Source of the DNA: Nepenthes gracilis
Lineage: Eukaryota; Streptophyta; Magnoliopsida; Caryophyllales; Nepenthaceae
DNA length: 64,000 nt
Direction: 5' to 3'
Assembly: GCA_033239525.1 (NCBI GenBank)
Contig: BSYO01000003.1
Coordinates: forward strand, 28,327,540-28,391,539
Below, in pieces: positions 1 to 12,700 of the stretch. Below the pieces are notes generated by a model. That model was not told where the DNA came from. It did no database searches and was given only the letters and a program-made list of their open reading frames with translations. Within the stretch, counting starts at the first letter, position 1. The number at the start of each line of letters is the position of its first letter. Both the position numbers and the translations under genes were made by a program.

Positions 1-2173
1 TGACATAAATAGATCTCACATAGCCATTAGAGGTGTGTTATTGGACATAAGAAAATATTTTAGCAAACACTGTCCAACTGGATTTAATTGATGCAACCAT
101 GTTGGGGACCACGCACCGAGGAGCAGCAGGGTCAGCAAGACATCCTAACAATCAAATAATCGAGGTTGAACAACAATAGGCCACCGCTGGCCAGCTATCA
201 CATAATATCAAGCCTTTTACAGCCAAAACCTTGTGCCAAACTCAAGCACTCCACTGAGAAGCGTACACTCAAGGCTAAAACAAGCAATACCAAACCCCAA
301 GTGTTCTAGGACCTTAGCAGCGCCAAATTACCAAGGACTGAATCGTAGAGCTCTGCAGGGTCCAGATGCTAATCCTGCAGTTACCGAATCTGAGTTGTTG
401 CTCCAGAAGTGCACAATGCAGGCAACAAGCAGTGATGTAGCAATTCCTTCTCATTTAAAAGGACTACTGTAACCATATTAAGGGGCACTGATGTAAACAG
501 GAAGTTGGGCATCATTGGATTCTTGGTTGGCTATACAAGCTAGCCCAAATCCTCACTAGGTATCTACTTAGTTATTTTGGAATTTGTGTCAACACTTGGT
601 AGTTGTAAGCTTGTGACCCTTTGAGGTATTTTCTTGGGCAACCTAGAAGTTGCTATGGATGTGCTTCAACCGATTTAGGATTAATTCTGTTATTCAACTT
701 TAGAGGTTCGTTTTTTAATCATTCAATGTCCATTACGGTTGGTTATTGAATTATCCTTGTTCATCCATTGCTCGTTGTTATACTATATTCTTCACATTAT
801 ACGGTGATATCCACTGTTATTCTATTATTTTAACGGGGTCTAATGCTTGATATCAGATTCCTAGGAGAGCGTCCTTATCACCTCTCTATGACATCTCTTC
901 TTGTACAAATATAGTTACCATAAATTTATAAGGTGTGCCTCATCATAATAATATGTTGACAGAGCTCCATATTGAAATGGCTAATTGCCAACCTGATTAC
1001 AAAAATGAGAAGTGTTTCATAGATGGTAAAAGTTAGAGTGATGGTAAATAAAAGGGATGAGAAGTAGATCGATAAAGAGAGGATGGAGACTTTGAGAGGA
1101 ATAATTCTGTTACTTTGATCTTTATTCATTCATGCTTCATTCTTACTAATATAACCTTATTCATGATGCCTTAATGCAATTGTTACAAGGTTTCAAGGGT
1201 GTAAAATGTCCTCAACTAACTTCTGGGAGCCTATACAGCTTTACAGAAAAAAAAAAATACAGAAAATCAGTTGCAACAACAGCCAAAACAGAATGCTGAC
1301 AGTTGGCAGCAGTTTAAAAATCCTGATCTGACCTGATTTTCTTGGTTACTTCAGGAGCTGATTTGGCTTCTGTACTTTGATGATTCGGCTTTTCCTTGTA
1401 GGATTAAAAGGATTTATTCAAGTTCAACAACAATAGCAATGACTTCAAAAAATAGCAGTAGAACTGAAAATTTACTGCAGTAAATCTACAATTGTGCTTT
1501 TGTTTGATGAATTCTGAGTACTTCATGGGAGTACTCCTTAGGTGACAGCATCTGTGTCCTTGAGGATGAAAGGGGAAATTGAAAGGCTCTGAAATCTTCA
1601 TTGTACATGTGAGGATGGATGTCCATTTCTTGACAATGATGTGCTCTCTAGTACATTTCTCCATTTCTTGACACCAACATTAATACTCGATTACAGTAGA
1701 TTAACATAAAAATGTAAACCGCACCAAAGAAAACATAGGTACACAAAAAATTCCGGGGTGGGACATTTACAAACGAGGCTACTTACCCCTCCAAAAAAAA
1801 AAAAAGGAACAAAAGAGGCTAGCATTAGGTCGTTTCATATATTTTTGAAATAAGAAATTGAGGTAGTTGCCACACAAAAATAACAGATTCCGAACACAAA
1901 TTCATCCTATTTTAATGTCATATTACAGTTTACCATTCAGCTACAAAATAGTGAGCTAAAAACCAAAATCTCATCTTAAATTGTATAGTCTAGCATTCCT
2001 AGCAATAATTGATTCCGCCAGATAACCATAAAAATATGCACTGCCTCGCAGTCCGCTCTTCCCCTCTTCCGACCCCCAGCCAGGAGATAAAGAGACACGA
2101 AGGAGAAAATTAACACAGGTAAGAAGAAGTTAACAGAGAGAGAAACGTTGTATTTCCTATTAATACATATCAA
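1..2173. other. AT-rich stretch, no supported gene
   Basis: I see no convincing coding exon here. The stretch lies downstream of the minus-strand gene starting at 2479, so it may contain that gene's introns, later exons or 3' UTR. Short open frames at 233-472, 1404-1664 and 1976-2173 lack recognisable domains and clear splice signals. Homopolymer A runs occur near 1245 and 1795. Confidence 0.5.
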
Positions 2174-2479
2174 TTACTTATCAAAAGAAAAGCTCACAAG
2201 AGAGCCAGAGGCTGTCGACAGTCGTTTGAGAACAGATGTCGAGAGGCCGACGAGGGCAGAGTGATCAAGGGAGCGAATTTTAGACTCGGAGACTTCCATT
2301 TTCTCATTTGAAATTCGAAGAATCCCCGCCAACAGTTCAAGATACAACGTTGTATCATCGCTGGAGGACGAAATCTTTGCGCCATTTTGGCTGGCTTGAC
2401 TGCTGAGCCTCGATGAAGAAATTAACGAGTCGACTAGGGCTTTGGTTTGAGCAAGCACCAATGGCTTCCGCTTCTCCAT
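2174..2479 (-). CDS. Unrecognised protein, likely first coding exon
   Basis: I do not recognise this protein. The frame opens with ATG at 2477-2479 and reads MEKRKPLVLAQTKALVDSL, then a serine-rich stretch and a leucine-rich, probably helical segment (LYLELLAGILRISNEK). No signal peptide or membrane span is visible. A good donor (CTT|GTGAGC) falls at 2197 in phase 0 after 94 codons. This makes it more likely that 2198-2479 is the first exon and that the last seven codons before the stop at 2174 are read-through into an intron. Later exons would lie at lower coordinates or outside the window. It has the same orientation as the GRAM-domain gene upstream, about 1.25 kb away. The coding claim rests on composition, start and donor only. 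Confidence 0.5.
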   Translation of the reverse strand: MEKRKPLVLAQTKALVDSLISSSRLSSQASQNGAKISSSSDDTTLYLELLAGILRISNEKMEVSESKIRSLDHSALVGLSTSVLKRLSTASGSLVSFSFDK

Positions 2480-3727
2480 CTAGAAAACCAAGTTGGGATG
2501 ATCGGCAAACCAAGCCCGGCCAAGTTAGACTGATCGACAAGCACCGGCTACGTTTATAGTTTGGTAAGCTATTTACTTGAAAATTAGATTTTATCAATCG
2601 GTAATCCTTCTCATATAAAAATCGATTCTCTACATTTTTAGTTAATATAGTTTATAAATGTACCTTTACAATAATAATAATAATAATAATAAATATTTCT
2701 AAATTGGCCAATTATTATATAATTAACAATTAAAAATACATATTTTAATTTTATTTAGTATACCCAATCCTAACAAAATAACGAATATATATTCACTATT
2801 ATTATATAACCCAAGTTTAATTTTAATTAGATTAAATTAACACATAATTTTTAACTTCAAATTTTTTATAATTTGCCCCAAAAATTAGATATCAAAATTT
2901 AACATTAAAAGTAATTAAACTTTAAATTTTTAATAAGATTAAGATATAATTTATTATTGACTTTCTATACATGTAAAATTTTCATACAATTCAATAGTAA
3001 TTTCATAAGTTACTTTCTTTTTTTTAGCCCATAAAATCAACTCTCTTAATTTTACCTTCTATTTTTCAAAATCATTAGTAAGACATTGAATTCAATGGAA
3101 AAATTGTGCACCTAATATTACTATGTTTTATCCAACAACCTCCAACTTATAAAGAAAAATTTTGATAAAATCAATTAGAAGTCCTATTTAAGCATGCATC
3201 TACACCAACTTCATAGTAGTATGTGAAAGCTTTTAATTCAAACAGAGAGAGATAATTATTAAATAAAATTAATGGTTTTTACCGATGCTTCTAAAAAAAT
3301 AAAATTAATTATATAATAAAATGGCTGACTTTTTGATCGGTTGACTGCTAGAGAAGGCTCATCTTTCAGTATGTGTGTGAGAGATAGAGAGATTTCAGTG
3401 TCCCAAAAACTAAGTTCTCATGCGCATCTGTATATAAGTACATCTACCCAGCTAGTTAAAACAAGCATAGTAATTCATTCTTTTAAGCAGCAGATGTCTT
3501 CACACTGGTCAGATTGAACCGAACATTATATCACATACATGTATATGTACCACAACGGATTCGACATCACAAATGCAGGTGCCCTAATTTTAAGAGGGCT
3601 CACTCTATACTACTTACTATATATATTCAAGTCCAAACAAACTGTTTGGCAGTAATGCAAGCTCATAGCAACTGGGAAGTTTGGATAAGGAGGTGTATTC
3701 TTTGTTGCAGAACGATCGAGATATGAA
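2480..3727. other. Intergenic AT-rich spacer
   Basis: This lies between the start of the minus-strand gene at 2479 and the stop codon of the GRAM-domain gene at 3728. It should hold the promoter of the former and the 3' UTR and terminator of the latter. An (ATA)n microsatellite lies at about 2668-2692. I see no coding signal. Confidence 0.6.
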
Positions 3728-6700
3728 TTATATGTGTTCTGCTGAGTGCGAATGGTACGTACGCCGCCTCAAATTGGATTGAGGAGTTGGCTGCTGCAGA
3801 AAGATCTTTGTAGGATCGTTTGGATCGACATATCTGCATGTGTGATGAAAAAGCATTTATCAACAATTATTTCTCACACTCATTCTACACTAAACAGGGC
3901 CAGGTTACACAAAGCAAGTTCTTAGAGGACGTTCTATCATTCAAAGTGCAAGTAACTGGGCTGTTGATTGTGAAGGAATTGGCATGCTTTCTGCCATGAG
4001 TTATTAAAGTTACTGATGATTAGAAGCCTAAGATCACACTTCATCAATTGTATGATTGCCCATGGCCATCAAAAAACAGATTTGCTATTTTGAAATATTC
4101 AAAAAAATAATTCAGTGATAGCAATTTTATTCAATTAGATATTATCAGGCAAAATCAAATTGATTTGTTTGATTTCATCGCAAGATTTTCATAAATTGAA
4201 TAAAAGTGTAACTTTTGAAAAAGTTTGCAATATTTTTTTAAATTACTGAATTTCAAGGACTTTGACGGAAATGAACAATGTACTTACGCATGTCTCATCA
4301 TCTCTTCAACTGGAGTCTGGCCTGCTTGCAAAGGATCTACGCGAGGAGGCTCCGCTGCTGGAATAAATTGCTGATTATATTGCCTCACTCCATTGATTAA
4401 GTTGAAAAACAGTGGGACAAAGGTTCCACAGCCACCTTCCTTGAACAAAATCTTGAACGAGTGTGTCGAATAGATAGCTCTATTCTCATTTTCTGGGACA
4501 ACCTAAGGTTTTCCGGGTTTTAAACAGTTCAGATCCTTTTAGAAGTGACAGCTGAAAAATGCGTGATGAAGAGAAACTCGTTCAGATTCTTACCGGCTCT
4601 ACAAAACCAGAGATGTTGTTGCAATGAAATATTGGTTGGTTGAATTTCTCACCAGAGACGTATAACTGCAGAAGATCAAATAGGAAGGCATGAAAGCGGA
4701 TAACACCAAACTAGAATTTATATCCATTCAATTAATAATTTCAACTGAACGACCAAAAGCTAAGTGATCCACTATGTCCATTAAACAATTGGTGAACAGG
4801 CCATGTTGAAGCATATTCAATTTCTCAATTCATATCCATTCAGCTGTGCAATTCAGGGTTATGGCGTACATTTGCCCAAATAAAATGACAATACCTTCCC
4901 AAAAAGCCAGAAAAAAGAGGGTGTTCGTTAAGTGGCTAACCATGTAGTAGGAATATTTACCGCTTACAAACTAAATTCTCATCCATTTGATCACCGTCGT
5001 CAGGTAAATATAGTTTGGCAGTTAAAATATACATTTCAAGTTTCCATCTATGATAATAAATAAACAAGAATAGCTCAATGCACGAGATTTCTAGCATTGC
5101 AAGTTCTAAATGGGTGGATTGTCCACAACTTTATCCTTACATCATAAAGAGGTTATTTCCGTAGTTTGAACTCATGTTCTCTGGGTTATAGTTGATCAAT
5201 ATTACCATTGCACCAATACGATGATAAATAAAGAATGCACATATAAATGTAGCTTTCTTTGATTACTATCCTAGATTTTACAGATAAAAACATATTTAAT
5301 ACTCCATTGAAACTCGTGACTATGCACCTTCACATTTAAGAAGATTCATGAAAGGTAGTCACACATAAATAGAAGCTCGTCCCTAGATTCAAATGAAATC
5401 TAAGAAAACTGTCCCAATAACTTAACAATCAGCAAGGAGGGAAAAAACAAATGGAGGTCTGATGATTAAACATTGACATTCTCGTTTCCCATAATACACA
5501 GATGACTGGAAATACATATCCAGCAAAGGGAATTTTATTTTTTTCTTCCTTTTTTTTTTTTTCAGTGATCATACCATAGTCCTAAAAGCTTCACTCCACA
5601 TGAACCAACCTTCTCAATCATAACATTAGCTCCTCTAAATTATATTCCCAACCCTAATTCAATCAGGTCCAGGTAAGCCACCCTCAGACACATCAGAAGC
5701 ATGCAAAATCCTTGAATTACCAGGATCAACATATCCATTGGTCATTAACATTACAACTCTCTGTGGAAAAAAACGATTATAGTTGAGAAAAGAAGCCAAA
5801 AAGTTAATATATCCAATCATCGCCAGAACGCAACCAGGCACAATAGAACAAGTACTCCTCAACACTAGCCTCATCCGACTTCATTACATGTGCAATCCAC
5901 AGGAGTTTGATTAGTTAAGGCAGACAAAGTACACCAGGAAGCAGACCCCAAGAAGGAAAACAACCTCAAATATCTTTCTGATAATTAATAGAAGCCTTCA
6001 AGGGACGCCAAAGAAATGAAAACGGACAAAAAAAAAATGTCGCTAAGATGCTCAAGGAAGAATGAGCAAGATCTCCACTACAACCTCGAATAGATGGCAT
6101 AACTGACACAAAGGAGCAAAATTATGGTGTTGCTTCATCAACAGCATATCAAAATTCCAGTCATGCAATCATGCTCAGACTATAGCAGGAAAAAGAATCT
6201 GGAAAGATGACATCAAGGAGATGGAAGCACCAAGTCAGAACTAAAATCAATGTCGTGACTAGTGAGGCTCGTTCCTCATCACATAGTTGTAGGGATCACA
6301 GACTACTGGAAATTTTAAAGGTGGCGGGTTTTGGCTGATGAAGGCATGAAGCTTGCCATAGATACAAAGCAGCATTGGGAAGGTGACGGGTTTCTTTTTC
6401 TGCAGCTTCTCAAATGCTTGGGAATGAAAAGGGGAAGGCAGTACTGAGAACAAATATCCTATATTGTTATACATACACTTTAGAGAATGTTAACTTTCTG
6501 ATGTTTTTGCAGTTACAAGGGAATGGATTATGAAGAATACTTTCACAACTATAAGGATAAAAGATCAAGGTTAGAACCTCAGTAACAGAGTTGAATTCCA
6601 AACAGAAATTTTGTACAACTAACAGGCTTCTGGATTTACTTTGCAACATGAAAGAATTCAATGATTGATTTACACAACTGAACAAGTGCAATTTTATATT

Positions 6701-9700
6701 GAATTACGATATTTCGTACTTCATTTTCATAATTTTAAACATTTGTAAATAAACATTTAGACATTATATAATATCATATAAAAAAAAGAGTTTGAGAATC
6801 GAATTTGTCAAACTGGAGCAGATAATTCACCACTGTTCAAAAAAGTAATGTGTCACATACTAGAAAGCTATACTCTTTGCGGCTAATTAACCTTCCCCCT
6901 AAAGCAGGTACAAAAATTTTTGGCAAGGGCAATTTGCCACGAAAGTATAGAATATTAATGGTTAAACAAATTGCCACTGACCATTTTTCTTATACCTAGG
7001 GAAGCCATTTTCCACTGATTTGTATCCTTTTTGAGATGAAACACATTTCAACACTTAATTCTATCATGGTGAACTTATTGTGACAAAAATTTCTCCACTA
7101 CCAAATCCTTTAGAGGTGAGTTTTAAACTTTTTGTGACAAAAAATCTCTCTTAAAGAGCTACCATCTTGTAGTGTTTGATCAGCATAAAATGAATTTGCA
7201 ACAGCAGAAAGACAAAACAGCAACAGATAAAATCAAACACTGCATGAATCAAAAAAACGTGGCAGATGCAAATTCACATGCAACATTGAAGACAACTCAG
7301 CATAAACATCTTAGCTGTAGACATGGGAGAAAAAACCAGTCCAATTATGTAGTCAATAGCTGCAGCAGATATTAATTTCCGGTTTGCATGTGACGGAGAT
7401 CAGATAAATTCAGATCAGAGTGAGCAGGTAACACATCTATTGGTGGCAGGGGATCTGGTATCCTCTCTCTGTAATCACCTACATGGGTTTTTGACCTTAT
7501 CCCAGTGGTGTCAGTTATAAATCTTAATTCGATGGTGGTGCTTGAGGTGGCAGTGGCAGTGGTGGTAGCAGCGGTGGCTGTGGATTTAGGTGATGCAAGT
7601 GGATGTGGTTTTTTTGTATCAATTTTGCACTTACTCGTACCTTATCTATTCCTAACAAAATGAAAGGGAAAAGATCTCCCCACCCCACCCCCAAAAAAAA
7701 ATAACCTTTACACCCAACCAAGAGTTCCACAGTACCAAATGGTGCCTGAGGGGTGATAACATATTCCACTTTCCCCTCTACTAAAGCTGCCCAACCACTC
7801 TGCCTTATCTAAACGGGTGGTTCCAACAGTTGTCCGTTGGAAACAATTCAGCAGGCGGTTTTAACCGCCTGCTTATTCTATATATATCCCTTTTGATCCT
7901 AGGAAAAGGGGATCCGGAGAAAAGATACCTCCGGAAGAGAAGAAGCCTGAGGGTGGAAAGGAGAAGGTTCAAGAGGAAAAAAGGCCAAAGAAGAAAGAGA
8001 AGAAAATGGGAAAAGAGATTTAGAGGGCACTGCCCCGTAAGTCCTCCCAAAATTTATCTCTCCTATCAAGTGCCCGACCATCCTTCAAGAACACCCTGGT
8101 CATTTAAGACACCCCTCTACAGGGAGAGCATCTAAGACGTCACACGGTGTGCACACCTCTAAACCGCCCATTAACTGGACGCATACTCAATCCACCGCTA
8201 CATGCATCTACACATTCTCTTTACTTCTTTCTATTCTCTTAGAAAGACATCTGGCTTGAGCGTCGGAGGACATATAATGGGAGTAATTCCCACCATCCTT
8301 TGACCTCTCGTTTTCAATTGTATCACGCAAGGTTCAGATTACAGGCTATGAAGATTGGATCCAAATCAGATTGATCAGCACGAAAGATTAATTCGCGGCC
8401 CCCAAATACGTAGAACAACCGGAATTCGTGGTACGTAACACCTTCCAACTATTAAATCCACAATCAAGAGGTTATGAGAATAGATGAAAAAATCTGTCAA
8501 TATTTGTTATATCAGCTGATATATATTGGTATTAAGTTCACCAATACCACAGCAAAAACAACGATGTTAAAATATAAGCAAATACTTGAAATATGCCTAT
8601 CAGTTTACAATTCTCAAAAAATATTTTTTCCAATATATCTAATACTTATACACATTGTCCAATCTGCCTAGTAATGATATTCTCATCCATGGTGATGAGG
8701 CATTTCAACCAAAAATGAGATGCTTGGTTTTATGTATTGTTTCTTCACATTCAATCAGAACATAAAATAACAAAACAAAAATTATATAAGTGAAGCTTGA
8801 TAGTTGTTTGTGTCTGTACATGTGGCAGAACTTCAAGAAAACAACATTTTGATTGTTTTTATACTTTCCAAATGCTCTTTTCTTCATGTAAACCTTTAAG
8901 ACGGGGATACAGGAGGATGTGCATGATTGGTGACCAAGTATCAAAGTAAAGATTTCCATACCAGTGGCATATCAAATGAAGTTAAATTCCCAACAGGCAC
9001 TTTTGCGACAAAGACCATACGAATATTTGACAAGTAGATGGTCCCTTTGGCCTTTACTTTTCCACCATGACTCCTGGTAGCAGAGCAAAGTATACAAGAG
9101 TCAGAAGAAGCACAAAATATCATTTGAATACAATAGTAATAAGGTCAATGGAAATTTTAGTTATTGCAAAATGTCTATTGACACCTCAGTATGATATTTG
9201 TTAAATTGACGCGACAAAAACAACAATTTTGAACCGCATGAATGCATGTTATCCAATCCATCCACATCAAAATGGATGAAACAAATGTGCCATGTTCCAC
9301 GAGCTTAGCTTCCCAACCATTGAACTAAAACAACCATCAGAAATTTAAAAAATGATATAGTTTTAAATCTGTTGTGCTCAATCAACTAGAACAGTTTAAA
9401 TTCACAAAGATCAGAAGGGCAAAGAATGATAAACAAAAATATTAGCACTACTAATTTATTCTCCATCACAGCAAATACAACTATTTTCATTTCTAGGTGA
9501 AGGTTTCTACATTATACAGCCAAATAATAATTCACAATTAAAAAAATTCCGCAATTGTCCATTCAACAGACCTAAGTCCTATAAAATTCAAATTATTATT
9601 AGTTATGGACAAACAAACTTATATGCACTTCAATCAATAGCCAACACTATATTCAAAACCTCCCATCTCAGCTATTGTACCCAATTACCAAGTCTGTAAT

Positions 9701-12700
9701 GAATACAATAGTCTGATCTACGGTTTCCGATACATGGCTCCACAAGTGGACTCCACAGTAAAGGCCAAATCATGAGACATTGCATCATATAATTGCCCAT
9801 GATGATATAGCATAATCTCAAGAGGAATAAACTTGATTTTTTTCTTATTTGGATACTGCAGCACCGAAGTTACCACATCTTTTACCTCCCATTTCCTTTT
9901 ACTTAGCAGGAAACTCAGTCAAACAGCCATATGACCCATTCATCATTGTGTCTAAGGCTCTGACATCATTAGATGACCTAATCGTTTTCTTCTTTTCTGC
10001 ACACAGCTTTCCTGATTTGTTTCTGCTGCCCAAAAACTTCAGATTCATTCAACTCCTAGCCAACAAGTTCAGCTCATTCATCTATTTAAGGGCAATTTCA
10101 GAAAGTTTTAAACTAGCTCAAACTGACTACCAGATCCTTATGGTCTTCACTCTTTTGTTTCAGCTTCCATTGGACATTGGCCCCAGCTACAGCTTATTTT
10201 CAGCCTCTTTGTTTTATTAGAATAACAGTATATACTTACTTTTACTATTGAATAGTCTTCTCATTCCATTCACACTATTGTTACGGTTCCAGTTATCATT
10301 TATGGGCTCGAGAAATACCAAGCTTTCTAAGAGGAAAGAGATTTATGGTACATTGTCATTGGTCATTGATGGCATCCATGAACACACCTAAGAACCCATC
10401 CAATGAGAGAACAAATATCATGATGTATGAAGGTTTTGAGGCATGGGAAACTAAAAATGCACAATTCTCAGAGGGTTTTATTGCACTTCAGCGCCATCAG
10501 TCAAAATTCAAGTGGTCCTAGGTGAATTTAATAGGACTTAAAAAGCAACTAAGAAATGTGCTAATGCTTTTTATTCAAATGAAATCAATATGAGATCATG
10601 TAGAATCGCTTTATTAATGGTGGTCTTGCACATTGGGTACATATGTCAAATACCAAGTTATTATTATTAATCAAGTTGAAGCTATCCCTTTCAACTTGTC
10701 ATTAAAGAAACTTAATTTCACTATAACTGGTTTAAAAAATCTCCCTTAACAAAATAGCTCTTCTTGTTAGACATACAAACATAAAAGTGATTTTCTTTTT
10801 GTTTATGCAGATGATATCAATGTTACAGTGGATGGGAACATATAATCAACAACAATTCTTAGTCATATATTTCAAATGAATAATCTTGTTTTCCCTTAGA
10901 TCAAATGCATTGTTACTAGTCTCAAGCTACATATGCTACTAATACAAGATGGTATAACAAGGAATGGATTGCCTATATTCTATTGGAGCAACTGCCAAAT
11001 TCATCCATACATCAAGCATACATTTTGCATACCGTATTATTTTCCATCAAAGCAAATGTCTCTTACTGGTGGCACACCACTATTGTTAGTTCCTATCTGA
11101 GAAAATGCCAAATTCACCTACTTATGGCACATCTCATATAGACCATACTGTTTTCCACCTGTAGACTTAGGGTTATGGAGTGTCATCTACTGTAGCATCC
11201 AGATCAAGTATTGCAAGTCTACCTTATGCCTACCTATCAGACCACTCTTGCTGATTTTCATTCCTATACATTCAATCTTCTCTTCAGTAGCATATGTAAG
11301 TCAAGTTATCTCTGCTCATAGACTATGCACTATGCCTGTTGTGTTTCTTATCTGTCCAATCTATTCTTCACTTGAATACATAGTCTGATGTTCACACAAA
11401 AAATTGCAGACAGATGTCTACTACAGGATTTTGCTTGTTCCTCACTATAAGAGCATGAATACCACTTATAAATAATCCAATGAGAATTCTCTTCATTTTT
11501 TGTTTGCTTCCATTTCAATTCAGGTTATTTTGAAATTGAAATATTAAGAAAATAAATAAAGCAAACGAGACATGTAAATTCTTAAAGATGAAGGAACCAG
11601 ACAATAGATGAAAATATCCGTGTCAATATTGGTCGGGCCATACCGATATCAGACATAAACAGACAATATATATCAGTATTGAATATATCGGATAATACAT
11701 ATAGGTATTTGATATATATTAAGCAAAACATTTTCTACAAATAGTAAAATAACAGACAAATATCAGCCGATATTTTAAATATTGGCCAATATATCGCAAT
11801 GTATCATCAATACCATAATAGTGCAATTTTGTCGTAGTATTAGAGAGGCCTAATACTGATATATATATATCAACCATGAATGAAAATATTGGTATCAGTA
11901 TCGGCCACGATCATATTAGTATTAAACATATCAGTTAATACGTATTGAAATTAGATATATTGAATAAAAAAATTTTAAAAATAATAAACTGACAGAGTCA
12001 TATAAATCGGCTTTGTCAGATGATATAGAAATATATCACGATATTGTCTAACTATAAAAAGGCCCCAATATCGATATATATCGGCCAATACAAATCATAT
12101 CGATTAATATTTCCATCAATAATATTAATTGATAAATAGAAAATCGACTGATATTTCATTTCATGAATCATACATGATAATCTTTCATCATCCAACTCGA
12201 GCAAGAATTAAAGAACTAAATAGATCTACATAAATAAATATATTATAAAATAATACATTATTGGAATCTATAATGGTTGTCTATAATCTATAAGGGAAAA
12301 AAAAAACTTACATTCCCCTTTGCCAAAATTAAGTTTGGAAGCCCAAACAAACTGCCATTGATAAGACGGAGAAAAGTGAGGATGATATCAGGTCATCATG
12401 CCCCTTGTTCCATGGGTGAAAAACCACACTATAATGGCTGGGTCAAAGGATTGTCATCCCATGCACTTTTTCTTTTACCATGTGCTCATTAGCAAATGCA
12501 GCACATTTGGATTGTCATATCATAGAACAGCCACACAGTCAAGGATGACTGTCCACTCTGTTTCAGCTGATTAGGTTTGATTCTCCTAAACAAGCATACC
12601 TTCCTAGATGATTTTGCAATCCAGCATTCAACTCAAGATGGATGCAATTTTTACCACCTTGAGTTTAAAAGGGATTACAAATATGTAAATAGTTTAGTGC

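Noticed and set aside
6259..6474. Open frame on the minus strand with QKKKPVTFPMLLCIYGKLHA
   Set aside because: It lies inside intron 2 of the GRAM gene and has no recognisable domain, acceptor/donor pair or partner exon.
9849..10220. 123-codon plus-strand frame
   Set aside because: It lies in intron 1 of the GRAM gene. It is hydrophobic but has no domain, promoter or family resemblance; probably chance.
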